From Oscillospiraceae bacterium (GTDB taxonomy: Bacteria; Bacillota; Clostridia; Oscillospirales; Ruminococcaceae), in the NCBI GenBank assembly GCA_003512525.1, contig DOQG01000015.1:14154-66650 (forward strand): 52,497 bases of DNA, written 5' to 3'. How positions within the stretch are numbered: the stretch's first letter is position 1; each line of letters starts with the position of its first letter. A model generated the notes under the pieces. The model worked only from the letters and a program-made list of their open reading frames with translations, was not told the DNA's origin and made no database searches. Positions 49,917 to 52,497 of this stretch are shown in pieces. A program made the position numbers and the translations under genes.

Positions 49917-50198
49917 ACAGCCTTAGTTGTAAGCGTATTTTTATCATTCGTTATTTTAGAACTAATTATTATTTTGATCACGAATCGGAAGATGAGAGAA
50001 ATCAAAAAATCGTTAAGCAGATTAAGCAATAGAATATCAGAGTGCAGCAGCATTTTAGAAAGTACCAATAGGGATAAAGATCAATGCTACAATGATATAG
50101 TACAGGCTACAAAAACTCTCGATATGTGCAAAGATGATTACACTGATATTAACGATAAACTCAGCGTAATCGCAAAAGAGCTTGATGAAAAACAGTGA
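49896..50198 (+). CDS. Small membrane-anchored coiled-coil protein A
   Basis: Exactly 100 residues. An N-terminal membrane helix (MEILAILTALVVSVFLSFVI and beyond, about 2-30) is followed by a basic segment RKMREIKKSLSRLSNRI and a charged coiled-coil region to the end. The likely start is ATG 49896, the same as in the paralogous leader at 51514; the GTG at 49884 overlaps the ribosome site. The first seven residues are encoded by the duplicated leader. Function unknown; topology suggests a bitopic membrane protein with a cytoplasmic helix bundle. Confidence 0.65.
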   Translation: MEILAILTALVVSVFLSFVILELIIILITNRKMREIKKSLSRLSNRISECSSILESTNRDKDQCYNDIVQATKTLDMCKDDYTDINDKLSVIAKELDEKQ

Positions 50199-50209
50199 CC
50201 GCAAATGTT

Positions 50210-50252
50210 AATTCATTAATGAATTGACATTTATTATTGCTTATGTTAGAAT
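50210..50252 (+). promoter_or_regulatory. Promoter with 16-bp palindrome
   Basis: TTGACA (50224-50229), 17 nt, TAGAAT (50247-50252). The perfect palindrome AATTCATTAATGAATT (50210-50225) overlaps the -35. Predicted start lies only a few bases before ATG 50264, so the mRNA would be nearly leaderless. Confidence 0.6.
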
Positions 50253-50263
50253 GGAGATTAGAA

Positions 50264-50509
50264 ATGTATACTAAAGATAAAAATACAGAAAAACCAAAAT
50301 TAACCGATAATGCCGAAAGAATAAATTGCGAAGCTTGTTATGAGCCGTGCATATTTGAATTAAAAGATACTGTTCATACTTTCAATATAGGATTATTGGA
50401 CATTCTTAAATGCGTTAAATTTGCTGAAGAAGAAGGAATCGTTCCAAAATTGCCTGATGAATGGTGGATTTCCGTCTCACAACAATTCGGATATTTCGAT
50501 GAGGGATAA
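50264..50509 (+). CDS. Hypothetical protein, 81 residues
   Basis: Acidic small protein beginning MYTKDKNTEKPKLTDNAERI, with a C..C pair (NCEACYEPC) and a C-terminal motif LPDEWWISVSQQFGYFDEG. The ATG at 50264 has GGAG upstream; a longer frame from TTG 50237 runs through the promoter. It ends 2 nt before the next gene, so the two are probably one operon. No family recognised. Confidence 0.6.
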   Translation: MYTKDKNTEKPKLTDNAERINCEACYEPCIFELKDTVHTFNIGLLDILKCVKFAEEEGIVPKLPDEWWISVSQQFGYFDEG

Positions 50510-50511
50510 TA

Positions 50512-51405
50512 ATGAAGATTTTTAAACTAAAAGTCGGAAGCAGCAAAATATATGAGCTCAATAAAAATATATTTGAGCTTCAGACAAAGCAAAAAAAGCC
50601 TTACTACACTTTTAATAATTCCAACGAGCAAATTCAATATGCGGTTTGCCCTGCTTGCGATAATCCAATTCAGATAATCGGATTATATAAAAAACTTAAA
50701 AATACCGATAAACCCTACGGTCGACATTGCATACATAGTGTAGCGGGACTTGCCGAATATAATCAGCAAGCTTATGATTTTTGTCCCTATTCAAAAAAAT
50801 CTTTTAATGTTAATCCACAAAGCAGAAAAGGCAAATTAACAGAACTTGAAAAAAATATTTATTATCTATTGCGTGATCAATTCGATAGAGTAATTTATAT
50901 TTTAAGGCAGGTTCTTGATATTTATATAACAAACAAATCGGCAAAATCTATGTTAGAGACGTTCGTAAAAGGCAAAGGATGGTTATATTCATGGGGTACA
51001 TTGAACAATATTCCGTGGATATTATGCCATCTATCCTGGGCAAAGACATTACTCGGTCAACCTATCAGAAAAGATTCAGATGTTTACAAAGCTATTATGA
51101 ATAACTGCCATGAAGCCTTATTTTGTACGGACGAACGACATAAAGGTTATTCGATTTTAACTAATAAACCGGGTGAATTTGTTGATATCAGTTATTGCCT
51201 TATTCAACATCAGCGTGAGATAATAGACGATAATTTAATTGAAACATTTGAGCTGAAGATTTCAAATAGCAAAAATGAGGCTTTTTTCAGTAAGCAAATT
51301 AAGGTAGATGAGATGTATTTCTTAAATTTGATTAACAAAAATAATGAACATTTTCGAAATAAGACCTTACTGGATATTGCTCAAAATTTGATGCCTGACT
51401 TATAA
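50512..51405 (+). CDS. Unknown protein with Cys/His zinc-like motif
   Basis: 297 residues, not recognised. The N-terminal third has AVCPACDNPI, then GRHCIHSVAGLAEY and DFCPYSKKSFN: CxxC plus HC...H and C residues spaced like a zinc-binding module (about 45-95). The middle (about 110-200) is helical with YLLRDQFDRVIYILRQVLDI and WGTLNNIPWILCHLSWAKTL. No signal peptide. ATG follows GAGGGATAAT, coupled to the previous gene. It ends just before a terminator. Low GC, accessory character. Possible nucleic-acid-binding or defence protein; not established. Confidence 0.7.
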   Translation: MKIFKLKVGSSKIYELNKNIFELQTKQKKPYYTFNNSNEQIQYAVCPACDNPIQIIGLYKKLKNTDKPYGRHCIHSVAGLAEYNQQAYDFCPYSKKSFNVNPQSRKGKLTELEKNIYYLLRDQFDRVIYILRQVLDIYITNKSAKSMLETFVKGKGWLYSWGTLNNIPWILCHLSWAKTLLGQPIRKDSDVYKAIMNNCHEALFCTDERHKGYSILTNKPGEFVDISYCLIQHQREIIDDNLIETFELKISNSKNEAFFSKQIKVDEMYFLNLINKNNEHFRNKTLLDIAQNLMPDL

Positions 51406-51415
51406 GTAATATCAT

Positions 51416-51445
51416 AAAGCGACTGAAATCAGTCGCTTTATTCTT
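51416..51445 (+). terminator. Terminator of cassette genes, copy 1
   Basis: AAAGCGACTGA (51416-51426) AA TCAGTCGCTTT (51429-51439), then ATTCTTT. Closely similar to the hairpin at 52134-52155. Confidence 0.88.
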
Positions 51446-51471
51446 TAATTCTGAAAGTTAATCAGCATTTC

Positions 51472-51534
51472 TATTTTGTGCTACAGGTAGCACAATAGGA
51501 AGGGAGTAAGTACATGGAAATATTAGCAATATTA
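51472..51534 (+). repeat. 63-bp leader repeat, copy 2
   Basis: Copy of 49854-49916 with one mismatch (GAAGGGAG versus GAAGTGAG). The palindrome lies at 51476-51495, the ATG at 51514. Confidence 0.9.
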
Positions 51535-52116
51535 GTAGCGTTCGTGTGTATATTAGGTTTAATAGGCGGCGTTGGCATAAGCTACGGAATAAAAAGCAAA
51601 AAAATAAATGACAATCTTGTTAAATTGCAGGATTGCCAGATCGGCGTAAAAGACGGTGAATTTTCAATTGCAAACCGACTCGGAGTAACAAACGGTGAAG
51701 AAACAAATCTTACGGCACAACATAAAATTCTCAGGGAAGATCACAAGGATATTAAAATAATTTTAAATGAAGAAATCAAGAAAAGCATTAATATCGTTGC
51801 AGACAACGCAAAGAAGACATACACCTTTATTGTGAATGAGAGCGAAATGAGAAAACAAAAAGAACAGTTACTCCAAAGCAATGAATACAGATGGTCACAA
51901 GCCATTGATGACTTAATTTTGTATAAAAACATATTAGGAGAGAAAAATCAACTAATTGCCGATTTGTATCGAGAAAAATCTGAATTAGAGGAAGCAAATA
52001 AAGAACTTGATGAAGTAATTAAAACGCAAGCCAAACAGATAGAAGAGCTAAACGCTAAACTCAATCCCGATAAGCACGTGCACTCTCAAGATCAGGGAAT
52101 GTACCCGGCGCTTTAA
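51514..52116 (+). CDS. Membrane-anchored coiled-coil protein B
   Basis: 200 residues. N-terminal membrane helix MEILAILVAFVCILGLIGGV (about 2-26) followed by a basic KSKKINDN and a long region of heptad-like repeats, strongest in LIADLYREKSELEEANKELD and EVIKTQAKQIEELNAKL (about 147-185). The anchor's first seven residues are the same as in protein A because both lie in the duplicated leader, but the rest is unrelated. GGAAGGGAG precedes the ATG. Function unknown. Confidence 0.7.
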   Translation: MEILAILVAFVCILGLIGGVGISYGIKSKKINDNLVKLQDCQIGVKDGEFSIANRLGVTNGEETNLTAQHKILREDHKDIKIILNEEIKKSINIVADNAKKTYTFIVNESEMRKQKEQLLQSNEYRWSQAIDDLILYKNILGEKNQLIADLYREKSELEEANKELDEVIKTQAKQIEELNAKLNPDKHVHSQDQGMYPAL

Positions 52117-52133
52117 TATATATAGAGAGATCT

Positions 52134-52158
52134 AAGCGACTGAGGTCAGCCGCTTTTT
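52134..52158 (+). terminator. Terminator of cassette genes, copy 2
   Basis: AAGCGACTGA (52134-52143) GG TCAGCCGCTT (52146-52155) with one mismatch, then TTT. Same stem sequence as 51416-51439. Confidence 0.85.
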
Positions 52159-52161
52159 CTT

Positions 52162-52181
52162 TTGTGCTACCTGTAGCACAA
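52162..52181 (-). repeat. Third palindrome copy, inverted
   Basis: TTGTGCTAC-CT-GTAGCACAA: reverse complement of the palindromes at 49858-49877 and 51476-51495, without the rest of the leader. It closes the second cassette. Confidence 0.85.
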
Positions 52182-52259
52182 TGTAACAAGTTTGTAAAAA
52201 TCGGCGAAACGCATAAAAAACAATACTATATTTTGTATATGTTTTTTGCTGTGTTTCGC

Positions 52260-52288
52260 TGGACATTCACCCGCTTTTATGGTATAAT
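52260..52288 (+). promoter_or_regulatory. Promoter of the terminal gene
   Basis: TGGACA (52260-52265), 17 nt, TATAAT (52283-52288). Confidence 0.65.
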
Positions 52289-52329
52289 ATACTTGAGGAA
52301 ATAGTACCGAATCGAAAGGAGATGCACAA

Positions 52330-52497
52330 ATGGCAAGAAATATAGTAAAGGCAAAACTGGATATAATATTCAAGAAGTTGTTCACGGACGAAGGAAATCT
52401 GCATATATTGCAGGCGTTTCTCTCGGACATACTCGAAATACCGTATGAGTCGATAAACAACATAATCGTACTTAACTCCGAGATAATGCCGGAGAAC
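52330..52497 (+). CDS. Rpn/PD-(D/E)xK-family putative transposase, 5' part
   Basis: The first 56 codons of a gene that runs off the window. ARNIVKAKLDIIFKKLFTDE then GNLHILQAFLSDILEIPYES is the standard start of Rpn-type proteins (recombination-promoting nuclease / PD-(D/E)xK nuclease family transposase). AAAGGAG lies 8 nt before the ATG. Codon use returns to that of core genes (GAC, ATA, CTC). Such genes are numerous in Ruminococcaceae. Confidence 0.8.
   Translation, partial: MARNIVKAKLDIIFKKLFTDEGNLHILQAFLSDILEIPYESINNIIVLNSEIMPEN

Noticed and set aside
49854..52181. CRISPR array from the repeated palindromes
   Set aside because: Only three copies, spaced about 700 to 1,600 bp apart with genes between; no short spacers and no cas genes.
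49858..52181. Integron attC sites
   Set aside because: The palindromes lack the attC core sites (RYYYAAC/GTTRRRY) and no integron integrase is present.

Overview
The window looks like a chromosomal segment of an anaerobic gut Firmicute of the Ruminococcaceae/Oscillospiraceae (Ruminococcus or [Eubacterium] siraeum type). This is inferred from pyruvate:ferredoxin oxidoreductase, GTP-type PEP carboxykinase, rubrerythrin, a CdaA/CdaR c-di-AMP pair, strong Shine-Dalgarno sites, sigma-A promoters with 17-nt spacers, and decayed vanG-type and Tn1549-like parts. I could run no search; family names come from motifs I recognise.

Layout. (1) 1-4.1 kb is an accessory scar: a Cna_B/SpaA fragment with a stop joined to the tail of a VanU-like regulator, then intact vanR, vanS and vanY of the vanG type, a vanW stub and a broken RhuM-like gene. 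The resistance ligase and the rest of the van operon are missing. (2) 4.1-19.2 kb is core: cdaA-cdaR-mscS (minus), pyruvate:ferredoxin oxidoreductase, an alanine/sodium symporter, pckG, and a sugar ABC transporter operon (minus) with LacI/CcpA-like operators. A possible structured RNA lies between the symporter gene and pckG. (3) 19.2-31 kb is a purine operon: leader ORF and attenuator-like hairpin, purE, purC, a PurF paralogue without its nucleophile Cys, purF, purM, purN, archaeal-type purO, a stand-alone AICAR formyltransferase, a repeat block, three coupled genes of unknown role, and purD. PurO plus the stand-alone transformylase replace bifunctional PurH. purL, purB and purQ/S are not in the window.

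(4) 31-43 kb is mixed core: secG, a MITE in a 5' leader, a small membrane protein, a two-component system, pyridoxal kinase, tRNA-Thr and tRNA-Tyr, rubrerythrin, a Gfo/Idh/MocA oxidoreductase, an iron-sulfur flavoprotein, an rRNA methyltransferase of the SpoU type, a patatin and an RlmD/TrmA-type methyltransferase.

(5) 43.05-52.5 kb is accessory. It starts with a G/T-rich spacer and a 486-residue protein with a possible PD-(D/E)xK core. A serine-recombinase remnant and the 3' end of a tRNA-Ser gene with its terminator follow; this is the attachment site of an integrated element whose truncated integrase lies next to it. The element carries a MOBP-like relaxase, the truncated N-terminal part of the Tn1549-type giant helicase/methylase protein with a complete tnpV gene in another frame inside it, a SpoVG-like gene, and small genes punctuated by three copies of a perfect palindrome. 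Two of these copies sit in a 63-bp duplicated leader that also encodes a shared membrane anchor. The window ends inside an Rpn/PD-(D/E)xK-family gene. The other end of the element, expected at an intact tRNA-Ser, is not in the window.
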